A DNA stretch of 64,000 nucleotides from Agapetus fuscipes. Taxonomy: Eukaryota > Arthropoda > Insecta > Trichoptera > Glossosomatidae. The stretch lies in contig OX637332.1 in NCBI GenBank assembly GCA_951799405.1, positions 12,591,001 through 12,655,000 of the forward strand, read 5' to 3'. Below the pieces are notes generated by a model. It worked only from the letters and a program-made list of their open reading frames with translations. It ran no database searches and had not been told where the DNA came from. Made by a program: the position numbers and the translations under genes. Below are positions 33,300-43,210 of the stretch, in pieces. Positions within the stretch are counted from its first letter, which is position 1. Every line of letters begins with the position of its first letter.

Positions 33300-33530
33300 C
33301 AGTGGCGAAGGGTGCCATACAAGCCGGTTTCCATCGGCTTCTCTTTTAAAATGATGTAACAAAGTAGTTAAAAAATATAGGCACAAAGTAAAAATATACA
33401 TATAAAACCAAAAATAAACAATACGTATTTTTCACCCATTGAAACCATGCAGTCTACTTTATTATCATTTCTGCCTCATTTTAAACGGGAAACCGATGGA
33501 AACCGGCTTGTATGGCACCCTTGGCCACTG
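33300..33530. mobile_element. hAT-type MITE, copy 1
   Basis: 231 bp with long inverted ends CAGTGGCGAAGGGTGCCATA and (rc) CAGTGGCCAAGGGTGCCATA, extending through CAAGCCGGTTTCCATCGG. No coding. A target duplication is not clear. A second copy is at 47543-47768. Confidence 0.7.
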
Positions 33531-33735
33531 AATTATTTTGTATCTTGAATTAAATTCACTAAATTTCTCTGGATTTTTATCAACACTCTTTGATGATGCA
33601 GGTTTTTTATTAGTTTTTTTATTATGTGAAAATACTTTTTGCATAGCAGTTGGACCTCGATCGAAATTTTTGTCTTGACACAATCTACTTTCATTGCACA
33701 CTGTTTTCAATCCATCGACCTGTTGTGAACATTTT

Positions 33736-33817
33736 ATTATTAAAAAATGATAACAAACTTTGTTTAGTTTTACTCTAACTCTACTCTAAACAAAGTTTGT
33801 TATCATTTTTTAATAAT
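33736..33817. repeat. PLE-type palindrome, 32-bp perfect arms
   Basis: Arms 33736-33767 and 33786-33817 are perfect inverted copies (ATTATTAAAAAATGATAACA and onward) around an 18-bp loop. The right arm and the flank TTAAAATGGAGTTCTACAAT match the outer end of the 63478-63911 palindrome. Confidence 0.7.
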
Positions 33818-34047
33818 TAAAATGGAGTTCTACAATGTTTCCGCTAAAACTTTTCAAAAATTTAACATTTTATTATTTTGCATTTCTATTTATTTTTTAT
33901 TTCTTTTTTTTTTAAACTGTAACTCTACCACCATTTCTTATTTGTCTTTACTCATTTTCCTTCATAATTGCATACTTTTAATCAATCCATTAACCTATTA
34001 TGAACAAATAACAATTCATTATTTCGCATTATCCTTAATTATATAAT

Positions 34048-34382
34048 GTCCGGTCGATAGCTCAGTTGGTAGAGTGCTTGCATTCTACCCCGTGAGCTCG
34101 GGTTCGAATCCCACCGAGGAGGGTGTCAGAAATGATTTCCTATTTCGGTGTTTATTTCAAACCCCATAATAAAAATACCGGCAAGGTTTACTCAGCCTTC
34201 ACAAGAAATGAGTACCAGCCCTATCGAGAGCTGGAAAACCCCCACTTCAACTGAAGTGGTTGGCGTAAGGCCGGCCCCCTTACCTGTAAAAATAAATAGG
34301 TTCAACTCGCCACATGCGACCCCTTCGGGGATAACGCGGCAAGAAGTTACACTATACGTGTAGCTTAGTTGCGTTTGCGTTT
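34048..34382 (+). repeat. tRNA-derived SINE, family 3 (full length)
   Basis: Head with A box TAGCTCAGTTGGTAGAG and B box GGTTCGAATCC. The 5' and 3' acceptor arms do not pair fully, so it is not a functional tRNA. The body contains CTGAAGTGGTTGGCGTAAGG and CCGGCCCCCTTACCTGTAAA, and the end is TGTAGCTTAGTTGCGTTT. Matched almost base for base at 50712-51033. Confidence 0.8.
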
Positions 34383-34707
34383 TCTTAATTATATTGTCCT
34401 TCGTGGTCGTCTATTGCTCGGAGATTAGATTTTCAAAATCAATGTCTCCATAGCAGATGACACACACTCCTAAAGTATGAAGAATAAATTTTTGTATTTA
34501 TGCTGCAATACTGCGAGCTTTCGCGCATGTGTTTGATCGCCTACTAAAATACACTCATAAACCATTATATACCCTTTTGTGTTTGTATCGAAAAACGTAT
34601 GAAAAAAAATTGACATCTAGCGGCAAAATTGGAAAGTTTTTCTTATATTTTCTTTTATTTCATGCAAATTAAAAAAAAAAAACAAACAAAATAAAAATGG
34701 ATTTAAA

Positions 34708-34950
34708 TCTGTAATCTAAGTTGCAAAGATATATTACATTTGAGATCCATATTACATGCATTCCCACAAGCTGACATTTGTAAGTTCGCGCTTACACATA
34801 ATGCATGTTGACTTACAACATAAAAACTCAATCTCAAATGAACATAAGCCCTGCAACTCTTGCCAACCTTCCCTGAAACAAAGGTGAAATTTGCAAAGTG
34901 AACAATTTTAAAAGTATGGGTGGTCAGCTTCATACAACCTATAAGTCAAG
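34708..34950 (-). repeat. RTE 3' unit, array member 1
   Basis: AATCTAAGTTGCAAAGATAT through CATACAACCTATAAGTCAAG. First of a head-to-tail series of minus-strand units. Confidence 0.75.
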
Positions 34951-35344
34951 GAAATTATTTTGTGTATTTCTTTACATAATCTAAGTTGCAAAGATACATA
35001 CCATTTGAGATTCATATTAAATGCATTCCCACAAGCAGACAGGTATAAGTTCGGGCCAGAGGCGGTTCGCCAATACAGTTCAACGGGTCAGTGCACTGCC
35101 TTTATTTTGTAATAATTTTAACAAAATAATTGTATAAACTTTAAAATATAAAGTGTAACAGATTTTTTGAATGGTTGCTGAAGTTAAAAATCATAATTAT
35201 TTGGAGCGCCTGAGGTTTACGCAAGTACAAAGCCGCCGTACATAATACATAATATTATTGTTTAGTTATACTCCTCGTGCATTTGTCCCAGTGAACGGAT
35301 TTCAATGAACAATTCCTTTACATTTTCTGAGATCAGAAATTCCT

Positions 35345-35595
35345 TGATTTATAGGTTTGTATGCGGCTGACCACCCATGCTGTAAAAAATGGTTCACTTT
35401 GCCAATGTCACCCCTGTTACAGGGAAGGAGGGCAAGAGTTGCAGGGTGTATGTCCGTTTGAGATGGGTTTTTATGTTGTAGGCTCACATGAGGCACGTGC
35501 AAGCGCGAACTTGTACGTGTCTTGGTTGTGGGAATGCATGTAATGTGAATCTCCAATGTAACATATCTTTGCAACTTAGATTAGATTAGATTAGA
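35345..35595 (+). repeat. RTE 3' unit nested in the hAT element
   Basis: TTGATTTATAGGTTTGTATG through TTGCAACTTAGATTAGATTA, with a tail of four AGATT repeats. Confidence 0.8.
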
Positions 35596-36358
35596 TTAGT
35601 TAGAAACCGTGATATAGAGGGAGAGAGCTGATAAATTATAGGCCTTTTAGTGCGAGCGACAAGGATAACTGCGTGCATTGCCAACATATAATAATTATTC
35701 GCGCGCGGATATTCGAAAACAATGAAATCCTTGTAGGACATTGATTACAAATAATATAAGCCAGTAACTCGAATTTGGTTGACCTCCATTCCATCATCAG
35801 TTGACGTTAGAATAAACAGCTGCTGGTTGTTTTTTCATCGAACGTGAAGATTTTTCCCATTATTTTCTAATTTATCGTGAAACAACTTACAATTTTGTTT
35901 TTACTTATTTCCTGACGATAAATTTTAATAATAAAGTAAGCGTGGACATTATAAATAAATTGTACAGTGGACTGCACAGGACTTTATAGCACAAAATACG
36001 GTCATGTTTAGGTCATAGCCAATTTTCATAACAAAACATTTAGTTGTGTGTAAGTAATGAAGCTAATCTTTTTAAGCAATCGTCTTTTTGCAGTATTATC
36101 ATTGATCCCGTTTGTATCAAAACTAACACTTTGTTTGGTGGGTACCTATACTTTTCATTGATATTTTGTAAAGTTATGATTGATTATCATATGGGTACAA
36201 CTTAAAGGCTCTTTAAGACTCGTAGCCTAGTATTTTATATTAGGCGTTTTAGTACCAAGAATATTACAACTATTTTTGTATTAAAATTTGTCACTTTGTA
36301 TGATGGCTACACCTTATAATATTTATTTGAAAAAAGTAATGATTAAAGTATGTATGTA

Positions 36359-36740
36359 AGAGCTTTTCAATTGTAGAACATTATTTTTTAGTTAACCCGT
36401 TCTCTGCCGGGAAAATTTAAAATATTGTTTTCTCTTGTATGGCAACCCCCAAAACAAAGAGTATTAAGAGGCAATGCTTATTGTTGTTTTATGGCAATTG
36501 ATTGAGCGAATTGTTATGTAGGTTTATTTATGGGTATTAGACGTTATATAAGAGCTTTTCAATTGTAGAACATTATTTTTTAGTTAACCCGTTCTCTGCC
36601 GGGAAAATTTAAAATATTGTTTTCTCTTGTATGGCAACCCCCAAAACAAAGAGTATTAAGAGGCAATGCTTATTGTTGTTTTATGGCAATTGATTGAGCG
36701 AATTGTTATGTAGGTTTATTTATGGGTATTAGACGTTTTG
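36359..36740 (+). repeat. 192-bp tandem duplication
   Basis: The block from AGAGCTTTTCAATTGTAGAA to GGGTATTAGACGTT is repeated with a period of 192 bp and no visible difference. A diverged third copy begins near 36855. Confidence 0.85.
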
Positions 36741-38090
36741 CTACCAAAAATATTACAATAATTTTTTGTATGAAAATTTGTCACTTTGTATGGTGGCTAT
36801 ACTTTATAATATTTTTTTGAAAAAAGTAATGATTCATGTATGTAGGAATATATAAAAGATTTTCAATTGTAGAACATTATTTTTTAGTTAACCCTTTCTC
36901 TGCCGAGAAATTTTAAATTATTTTTTTCTCTTGTATTGCAACCCCCAAAACAAAGATAATTATGAGGCAATGGTTATTGTTGTTACATAGCAGTATTATA
37001 ATGACGATTATGCAAAAAAAATAAAGAAAATCGTAGGAGCCGTTTTTGAGAAAATCTCATTTGAAATTTTCAGCTGTTTGGAAGCCATCTTGAATTTTCT
37101 AAAATTTGAAAAATGTTTCACTATGAATTATAGTGATAAAAAAGTTTTTTCTGATAAAGTTAAGAAACATACAAGTTTTTTGCGTTCTGATGGGTTTTTG
37201 TAGCCTTTTAATTTCAATTTTTGATATCATGTAAACGGCCCTTTATGTTTTTATTTTCAAAAAATATATTTAATTTTAATATAGAATTTGATGTTACCTA
37301 TAATATTGTAGAACACATATTTTTTGCTAACGCTTTCACTTCTGAGAAAATCACAATTGTTTCTTTTTTTCATATGGCAACTCATAGACGCAGATTAGTA
37401 AAAATGTTGCCATAACTAAATTTGATAAGAATGTATCAAGCAACTACTTTACTGAAAATTTAAAAAAAATCGTCGGAGCCGTTTTTGAGAAAATCGCATT
37501 TGAAGTTTTCTCCTCTTTGGAAGCCATCTTGAATTCTCAAAATAGTGAAAAACAAATTATAGTGCAAAGAAGTTTATAAATTTTTCTTTCTTGTGAACTT
37601 AAAAAAAGTTTTACAAAATTTCGTTTTTATGGGTCTTTTTAATATTTTCTATGAAAATTTTGAGATCGTGTAAACGGTACTTTAAGTAAAATTTTTTTTA
37701 TAGTATTCTTTAAATTTTCGTAGAAATTAATATTGCGCGTAATATTGTAGAACATTTTTTTTTTGTCAACCCAGCCATTTCCGAAATAATCACAATCGTT
37801 TTTTTCTTTCATATGGCAACTCATAGACGCAGGTTGGGAAGAGTGTTGCCATAACAAATTTTGTTCGCGACAATTTAAGCAACGACCACACTGAAATTTT
37901 AAAGAAAATCGTTAGAGCCGTTTTTGAGAAAAGTGCAATTTTATGTTTTTTTTGTATGGCAGCCATCTTGAATTTTCAGGTTAGTGCCATGCCAGTCGGC
38001 CCATCAAAATCTGTGGTTGTCAATTCTCTAAATCCAAAAATTGGTGTCTCTGCGATTAGTAGTTCCGGCTGGGACATACATACATCCATA

Positions 38091-38175
38091 CGGACGGACG
38101 GACGGACGGACGGACGGACGGACGGACGGACGGACGGACGGACGGACGGACGGACGGACGGACGGACGGACGGAC
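38091..38175 (+). repeat. (ACGG)n microsatellite
   Basis: About 21 uninterrupted tetranucleotide units. The frames through it (TDGRTDGR or RPSVRPSV) are repeat artefacts. Confidence 0.95.
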
Positions 38176-38424
38176 AGGTTCGACAAATTAGGTTTTTTTG
38201 CATGTCCTGGTGCAGGACAACTCATTTCCGTTGAAACCTCGAATTTTTTTTTTCGGACGAATACAATACTTTATAACAGTCCTTCGGACTGCTATAAAGT
38301 AAAAATTATAGTTGAATAGTATTTGAAAAAGAACATTATTTGAAAGCATCGCAAGTGTGTGAAGATGGTGAAAAAGATAAAAGTTAAACAGCATGCACTT
38401 TCGCAAACTCAAGTTTAGCTTGTA

Positions 38425-38721
38425 ATGCATTTCAATTTATTAGGCCGAACAGATCTTCGACAAATGCTTGATGTTAGTTATAGACAATTAAGTAAAAATT
38501 TCAATGACGAAGTGCGTTCAAACAGATTAATAATTATATCTAGAATAATTGATTGTGTAAAATTTTGTGCTGATTTGGCTTTGATTGAGGCTTTCGCTCA
38601 AGCGAAGGAGCGACGGATGGATTTCCATTTCAAATATGTAACTGTAAGTACGAGCTTAAAATACGCTTATTTGTTATGCAACAAAACGGGTGTAGGTACT
38701 TACTCGTGTATACGTAAATAA
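38425..38721 (+). pseudogene. hAT transposase N-terminal fragment
   Basis: An ATG-started 98-codon frame. Residues about 8-65 read RTDLRQMLDVSYRQLSKNFN, then NRLIIISRIIDCVKFCADLA and IEAFAQAKER. The spacing N...NR.ILSRIIDCVKFC resembles the N-terminal region of DUF4371-type hAT transposases, from memory. It sits on the plus strand inside the 35057-39046 hAT element, which fits. The remaining residues probably belong to flanking non-coding DNA. The catalytic core and dimerisation domain are absent. Confidence 0.55.
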
Positions 38722-38779
38722 AACAAAATATTTTGGATGGTTGGTGCATTAACTCTGAAAATTCATCTTTATTTAGTTA

Positions 38780-38940
38780 TTAAAAAATCTGTTTTATTTT
38801 AACTTTTTATTATTATTTTTTTAAAGGACACAGACCTGATGATGACTACTATGTAGTCGAAAACGTTTGTGTCCTTTAAAAAAATAATAATAAAAAGTGA
38901 AAATAAAAGTGAGTTTTTAATAACTCAATAAAACAATATA
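38780..38940. mobile_element. PLE-type terminal palindrome
   Basis: Arms of about 60-70 bp (GTTATTAAAAAATC to TTTTTTAAAGGACAC and inverted) around a CTGATGA...GAAA core. No coding sequence is attached. Confidence 0.6.
38826..38874 (+). ncRNA. hammerhead-like core, alternative fold possible
   Basis: CTGATGA at 38836, stem II GACTAC-TAT-GTAGTC, GAAA at 38859, then AACGTTT. A hammerhead reading pairs GGACAC with GTGTCC as stem I but leaves AGAC unpaired. The competing fold is a simple 10-bp hairpin, GGACACAGAC/GTTTGTGTCC. Confidence 0.35.
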
Positions 38941-39237
38941 TATTTACGTATTTCTTGCAATTTCCATTCAAAGCAAAAAAATACAAGAAAAAATGAACTT
39001 GCGGAAATTATGAACTGCCAACATTTTTATTGAGGAGCCGCCTCTGGTTCGGGCTAACAAATACTCCATGTGGACTAACAACATAAAAACCTAATCTCAA
39101 ATGAACATAAGCCCTGCAACTCTTGCCGACTTTTCCTCAAACAGAGATGAAATTTGCATGGTGAACCATTTCTTACAGTATGGGTGGTCAGCCACATCCT
39201 AACCTATAAATCAAGGAAATTATTTTGTTTAGTTCTA

Positions 39238-39478
39238 TAATCTAAGTTGCAAAGATACATAACATTTGAGATTCATATTAAATACATTCCCACAAGTACA
39301 CAGGTATAAGTTCGCGCTTACAAATGCCCCATGTGGACTAAAAACATAAAAACCTAATCTCAAATGAACATAAGCCCTGCAACTCTTGCCGACTTTTCCT
39401 CAAACAGAGATGAAATTTCCATGGTGAAACATTTCTTACAGTATGGGTGGTCAGCCACATACTAACCTATTAGTCAAG
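39238..39478 (-). repeat. RTE 3' unit, array member 3
   Basis: TCTATAATCTAAGTTGCAAA through ACTAACCTATTAGTCAAGG. Shares CAAACAGAGATGAAATTT with member 2. Confidence 0.8.
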
Positions 39479-39497
39479 GTTTTTTTTTTCTTTAGTT

Positions 39498-39750
39498 CTA
39501 TAATCTATGTTGCAAAGATACATACCATTTGAGATTCATATTAAATGCATTCCCACAAGCAGACATGTATAAGTTCGGGCTTACAAATAACCCATGTGGA
39601 CTAACAACAAAAAAACCTTATCTCAAATGAACATAAGCCTTTCAACTCTTGCCGACTTATCCGCAAAAAGAGATGAAATTTGCATGGTGAACCATTTTTT
39701 ACAGTATGAGTGGTCACTGGTCAGCCACATACTAACCTATAAGTCAAGGA
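39498..39750 (-). repeat. RTE 3' unit, array member 4
   Basis: Shares the TTCGGGCTTACAAAT variant and AGAGATGAAATTTGCATGGT with members 2-3. It has a short internal duplication of GTGGTCACTGGTCAGCC. Confidence 0.8.
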
Positions 39751-39764
39751 TTTTTTTTTTTTAG

Positions 39765-39987
39765 TTCTATAATCTAAGTTGCAAAGTATGTATATTACAT
39801 TTGAGATTCAAATTGCATGCATTTCTACAAGCAGACATTTATGAGTTTGCGCTTACACATGCTGCATGTGTACTTACAACTTAAAAACCCATTCCAAATG
39901 AACATAAGCCCTGCAACTTTTGCCAACCTTCCCTGAAACACAGCTGAAATCTTCAATGTGAACCATTTCTTAAGGTATGGGTGGTCG
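39765..39987 (-). repeat. RTE 3' unit, array member 5, truncated
   Basis: TCTATAATCTAAGTTGCAAA to GGTATGGGTGGTC, then broken before the terminal CCAACCTATAAGTC. Confidence 0.75.
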
Positions 39988-40123
39988 ATTTTCTTTTACA
40001 AAGACTGCATGTTTTTATTTTACATGTTTTCCGAATTTTAACGCGAGGAAACTATGTGCAAAATACACATTACCCAAATGTTAAGGGGTTGAGCTGCGTA
40101 GCAGCCAGGGGCAACGCCCCTAG
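39988..40123 (+). mobile_element. possible Helitron 3' end
   Basis: Ends in the hairpin AGGGGC-AAC-GCCCCT directly followed by CTAG-T, the layout of Helitron termini (hairpin then CTRR at an A|T site). A TC dinucleotide at 39986 borders the broken RTE unit and could be the 5' end. No Rep/helicase is present. Confidence 0.3.
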
Positions 40124-40447
40124 TTTATTTTTATTCTTTTGTCATTGTAGATACGGTTTAAAATCTCTTTCGCCATTTTTTGTTGTTGTATCTTTTCACT
40201 TCCTTATACCATTGGATATTTTTTTCATTCATCAACCTTTTATGAGCATTTCATTATTTTGCAATCTTCTATATTTTCATTCCTCTTTTACCATTGACAC
40301 CAATTCACTCCCGTCTACCAAAACACACTTATGTATTTCAATCCACCACCCTTTTATAAATATTTCAATCTTTTGCTTTCTTACATCCCATTCTTTCAAC
40401 ATCTCTCTTAACTTATATTTTCTTGTCTTTCATCTATGTATAACAGT
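40124..40447. other. pyrimidine-rich stretch
   Basis: T/C-rich with repeated CATTCTTTCA and CATTTCA words. The open frame through it is compositional. No feature called. Confidence 0.4.
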
Positions 40448-40692
40448 AACGCAACTTGCAACTAAGGTTCACATATAGTGTAACTTCTTGTCTGCGTTAT
40501 CCTCGAAGGGGTCGCATGTGGCAATTTGGAGCCTACGGCCTCAAACCAACCACTTTTCGTTAAATTGGGGTTTCCCAGCTCCCGGAAAGGCTGGTTCTCA
40601 TTTCTTGTGAAGGCTAAGTACACCTTGGATCGAACCCTTGCTCTCGGCAAGAAATGCAAGCATTCTACCAACTGAGCTATCGACCGGACATT
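40448..40692 (-). repeat. SINE family 3 with degenerate tRNA head
   Basis: Reverse orientation from CGCAACTTGCAACTAAGGTT to the head complement GCATTCTACCAACTGAGCTA and TCGACCGGACA. The B-box region is altered. Confidence 0.7.
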
Positions 40693-40734
40693 TTACGAGC
40701 TTGGTCGTCGCCACAAAGCGCCGATTCTTAAGCA

Positions 40735-40925
40735 AGACTCAGTTACTGTAAGGCTGGATGGACCTTTTGATGATCGGTTTTTGGTAAAGGTTTATGAATT
40801 TGTCAACCCAGCAAAGAGAAATTTTGAAAATATAAATGGCATTTTTTTGTGCTATGCCGGGAACCCACAACTTTCCATTGAAGGGTCCGAAGTGCTACCA
40901 CTGGACTACGGACCGGTCTATGTAT
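40735..40925 (-). repeat. SINE family 2, partial
   Basis: ATTTTTTTGTGCTATGCCGG, GGGAACCCACAAC and GCTACCACTGGACTACGGAC resemble the head of the copy at 62378-62685 and, reversed, 53935-54010. Confidence 0.5.
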
Positions 40926-40974
40926 AACAGTTTTATTTTAAATTATAATTTTCAATTTGCATGTTTGTAAGCCT

Positions 40975-41265
40975 GTTAATTGCGAATGGATTCACCTCTC
41001 CCGGGTCAGGGGGGTGTGGGGCGGGCTGGTGTCTTGTAATAATGATATTCTCGGCGGGCGCGCCATGCCGGCTTATGGGGTGCCCACTACCCTTAACGAC
41101 TGGCCCGTTTGCCCGCTGCCTCCTAATCTTCCGACAGTTAGTTTTCATTTCAGGCCCGAGCATCCACTGGGCTCGCACACAACCGGGCCTACGCTCTGCC
41201 GGGATATCAATTTGATTCAGTGATTCTCGTTGCGAGATCCCACGATGCCGGCAGGGGCGAAACTA
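40975..41265. other. GC-rich non-coding block
   Basis: Contains CTCTCCCGGGTCAGGGGGGT, GCCGGCTTATGGGGTGCCCA and GGGCTCGCACACAACCGGGC. All three frames of one strand stay open for a while because of composition. It may be a dispersed-element remnant, but no second copy is in this window. Confidence 0.35.
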
Positions 41266-41440
41266 CAACTACAAAAATAATTATAAATTCAATTGTTTCA
41301 TTAGATTTTTTTCTCCAGAGGAAAAACGTCACAGGTCTACGTGACCAAGCAACCGATAATCACACAACAATGACAACCTTTTTTCCGGCAACGCAACCTT
41401 TTGACGTAACAATTTTGTTTTCTAGGAATTGGGAGTGATT

Positions 41441-41686
41441 CTTTGACTTATAGGTTGGTATGAAGCTGACCACCTATACTGAAAAAAATTGTTCACTTTG
41501 CCAATAACACCCCTGTTACAGGAAAGGTCGACAAGAAATGCAGGGATTTTGTTTATTTTAGGTTTGGATTTTAATTTGTAAGTACACATTCAGCATTTGT
41601 AAGCGCGAACTTACTCGTGTCTGTTTGTGGGCATACATTTGATATGAGTTTTGAATGTTTATATATCTTCGCAACTTAAATTGTTG
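41441..41686 (+). repeat. RTE 3' unit (subfamily A)
   Basis: TTGACTTATAGGTTGGTATG through TCGCAACTTAAATTGTTGAT, complete. Confidence 0.8.
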
Positions 41687-41699
41687 ATTAACGGTACCG

Positions 41700-41790
41700 C
41701 AAAAAAAGCAACTAAGCTACACATAAAGTGTAATTTCTTGCTACCTTATCCCCAAAGGTTTCGCATGTAGCAAGTGGAACCTATTTTTTT
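41700..41790 (-). repeat. SINE family 3 end fragment
   Basis: GCAACTAAGCTACACATAAA and TTATCCCCAAAGGTTTCGCA. Confidence 0.6.
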
Positions 41791-42389
41791 ATATGGGATG
41801 TATTTATACCTGTGATTTATACCACGAGATGATCTTCAATGGTGGGAATTTCAAAACAAACTTTTTTTTTTTAATTTTTGTATCTAGGTTTAAACTCGCG
41901 AAAAAAGCGAAACCATGATCATAAAAATGTATGGAAAAGAGTGAGCGTTTGAGGTTCCCTACAGTTTTTGTAAAACGCCGTGGTTGGCATATTTATATTT
42001 CAGTGTACAATTACTTTTATCACAAAGCAAAGCAAGTAGTCAGCCTTGAAGATTGAATTGAAGACTAAACAATTCTAGTAATTAATTTTGTATAAACAAA
42101 AATTCACAACGAAAAACATAAAAGCTTGCCATGAAATATTTAAGTACGATAGTTAGCAAAGAATTAATTAAAATAAAGCCTAACAAGTGGAATCAATTTT
42201 ATTTTGTAAACAATCGTATTTTGTTTTCGGAGAAATATTTTTATTTATATTTTCTAAAGCTTGTGGATAAAAAGTTATTTTTAATTAATAAGTATTCTTG
42301 TTTATTCTTTTTAGAGGATGTAAAGAAACAAGATACCCAATTAAAAAAAATTATAATTCAAATTTCAAAGATTTTCGTTAGAGTTATAT
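41791..42389. other. AT-rich stretch
   Basis: A 129-codon plus frame at 42131-42520 has no recognisable motif and runs into a repeat, so it is not called. Confidence 0.4.
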
Positions 42390-42525
42390 TAATGGTATGC
42401 CTACAAGTAGACACATGTATGTTCGCGCTTAAGATGCTGCATGTGTACTCACAAAATAAAAACTCAAATGAACACAAACCCTTCAACTTTAGTCCCCATT
42501 CTCTGAAAAGGGGAAGATAAAAATG
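42390..42525 (-). repeat. RTE 3' unit, partial
   Basis: ATGCCTACAAGTAGACACAT, GCTGCATGTGTACTCACAAA and CTCAAATGAACACAAACCCT. Confidence 0.6.
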
Positions 42526-42676
42526 GATTTTATTTCAAAGGTAATGTACGACCATACAAAAAATGATTTGTTTTTCTGTTTCCAAAAGTATTACTTACGT
42601 ACCTACATATATTTGTATCACTGTAAAAATATGTTTGTACCTAATGTTTACTTGCAATTCATACCTAATAAAATTT

Positions 42677-42897
42677 GTTCCTTGAGTAATAGGTTGGTAT
42701 GAAGCTGGCCTGTATGCTGTAAAACTTGGTTCACTTTTGGCAATGCTAACCCGGCTTCAGGGAAAGGCGGCAGGAGGTGTAAGGTTTGGTTTATTTTGAG
42801 AACACACATGCACCATGTGTAATCGCGAACTTACAGGCGTCTGCTTTTGAGAGTGCATTGAATTTAAGTCTTAAATGTCAATGCAACTAAGATTATT
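42677..42897 (+). repeat. RTE 3' unit, diverged
   Basis: CCTTGAGTAATAGGTTGGTA through AATGCAACTAAGATTATTTG. It forms an inverted pair with the next copy. Confidence 0.65.
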
Positions 42898-42963
42898 TGT
42901 GCGCAGGAAAACGTCTGTGAGTCAGCTAGTAGATTATAGAATCATTTTTTGGATTTTACGATG

Positions 42964-43210
42964 TAATCTAATCTAAGTTGCAATTATATGTAACATTAAA
43001 GATTCACATTATATGCACTTTCACAAGCAGACATGTATAAGTTCAAGCTTAAACATGCCGCATGTGGACTTACAAAATAAAAACCTGAATCTCAAGTAAC
43101 ATACACCCTGCAACTATTGCCGACCTTCCCTAAAACAGGGGTGACATTGGCAAAGTGAACCATTTTCTACAGCATGGGTAGTCAACCGCATACCAACCTA
43201 TAAGTCAAGG
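42964..43210 (-). repeat. RTE 3' unit (subfamily B)
   Basis: AATCTAATCTAAGTTGCAAT through CATACCAACCTATAAGTCAA, complete. Confidence 0.8.

Larger units (their letters stand above)
36105..38310 (+). repeat. family X repeat with ~440-bp internal units
   Basis: Repeated landmarks: CATATGGCAACTCATAGACG at 37370 and 37810 (about 440 bp apart), GAGCCGTTTTTGAGAAAA at about 37037, 37477 and 37915, and GCCATCTTGAATTTTC at about 37084, 37524 and 37967. It ends in an (ACGG)n tract and a hairpin (CTTTATAACAGTCC-TTC-GGACTGCTATAAAG) at 38268-38298. Opposite in orientation to 22005-23175. Confidence 0.6.
35049..39054. mobile_element. 3.99-kb hAT transposon with perfect 8-bp duplication
   Basis: The element occupies 35057-39046. 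Ends are CAGAGGCGGTTCGCCAATA and (rc) CAGAGGCGGCTCCTCAATA, 16 of 19 identical. The direct repeat GTTCGGGC is at 35049-35056 and 39047-39054. Inside are a plus-strand transposase fragment (38425-38721), a nested RTE 3' unit, a family X repeat and a PLE palindrome. Much of its own coding region is gone or unreadable. Confidence 0.82.
34975..39215 (-). repeat. RTE 3' unit, array member 2, split by a hAT element
   Basis: 34975-35056 and 39047-39215 are the two parts. Joined at the duplicated GTTCGGGC they make one unit from ATAATCTAAGTTGCAAAGAT to TAACCTATAAATCAAGGAAA. Confidence 0.8.

Noticed and set aside
34048..34123. Possible tRNA gene
   Set aside because: A and B boxes are present, but the acceptor arms do not pair and the same sequence with the same downstream body recurs at 50712. 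It is a SINE head.
38091..38175. Possible CRISPR-like array
   Set aside because: Simple tetranucleotide repeat without spacers, in a eukaryotic window.
37956..38319. Frames with TDGRTDGR or SVRPSVRP repeats
   Set aside because: Translation of the (ACGG)n microsatellite in several frames on both strands.
39981..40478. 165-codon frame
   Set aside because: Starts in an RTE 3' unit and continues through T/C-rich low-complexity DNA; no coding signature.
40957..41223. Overlapping 80-88-codon frames on both strands
   Set aside because: All arise from one GC-rich block where stops are rare; frames on opposite strands are equally open.
42131..42520. 129-codon frame
   Set aside because: A/T-driven composition, ends inside an antisense RTE 3' unit, no motif.
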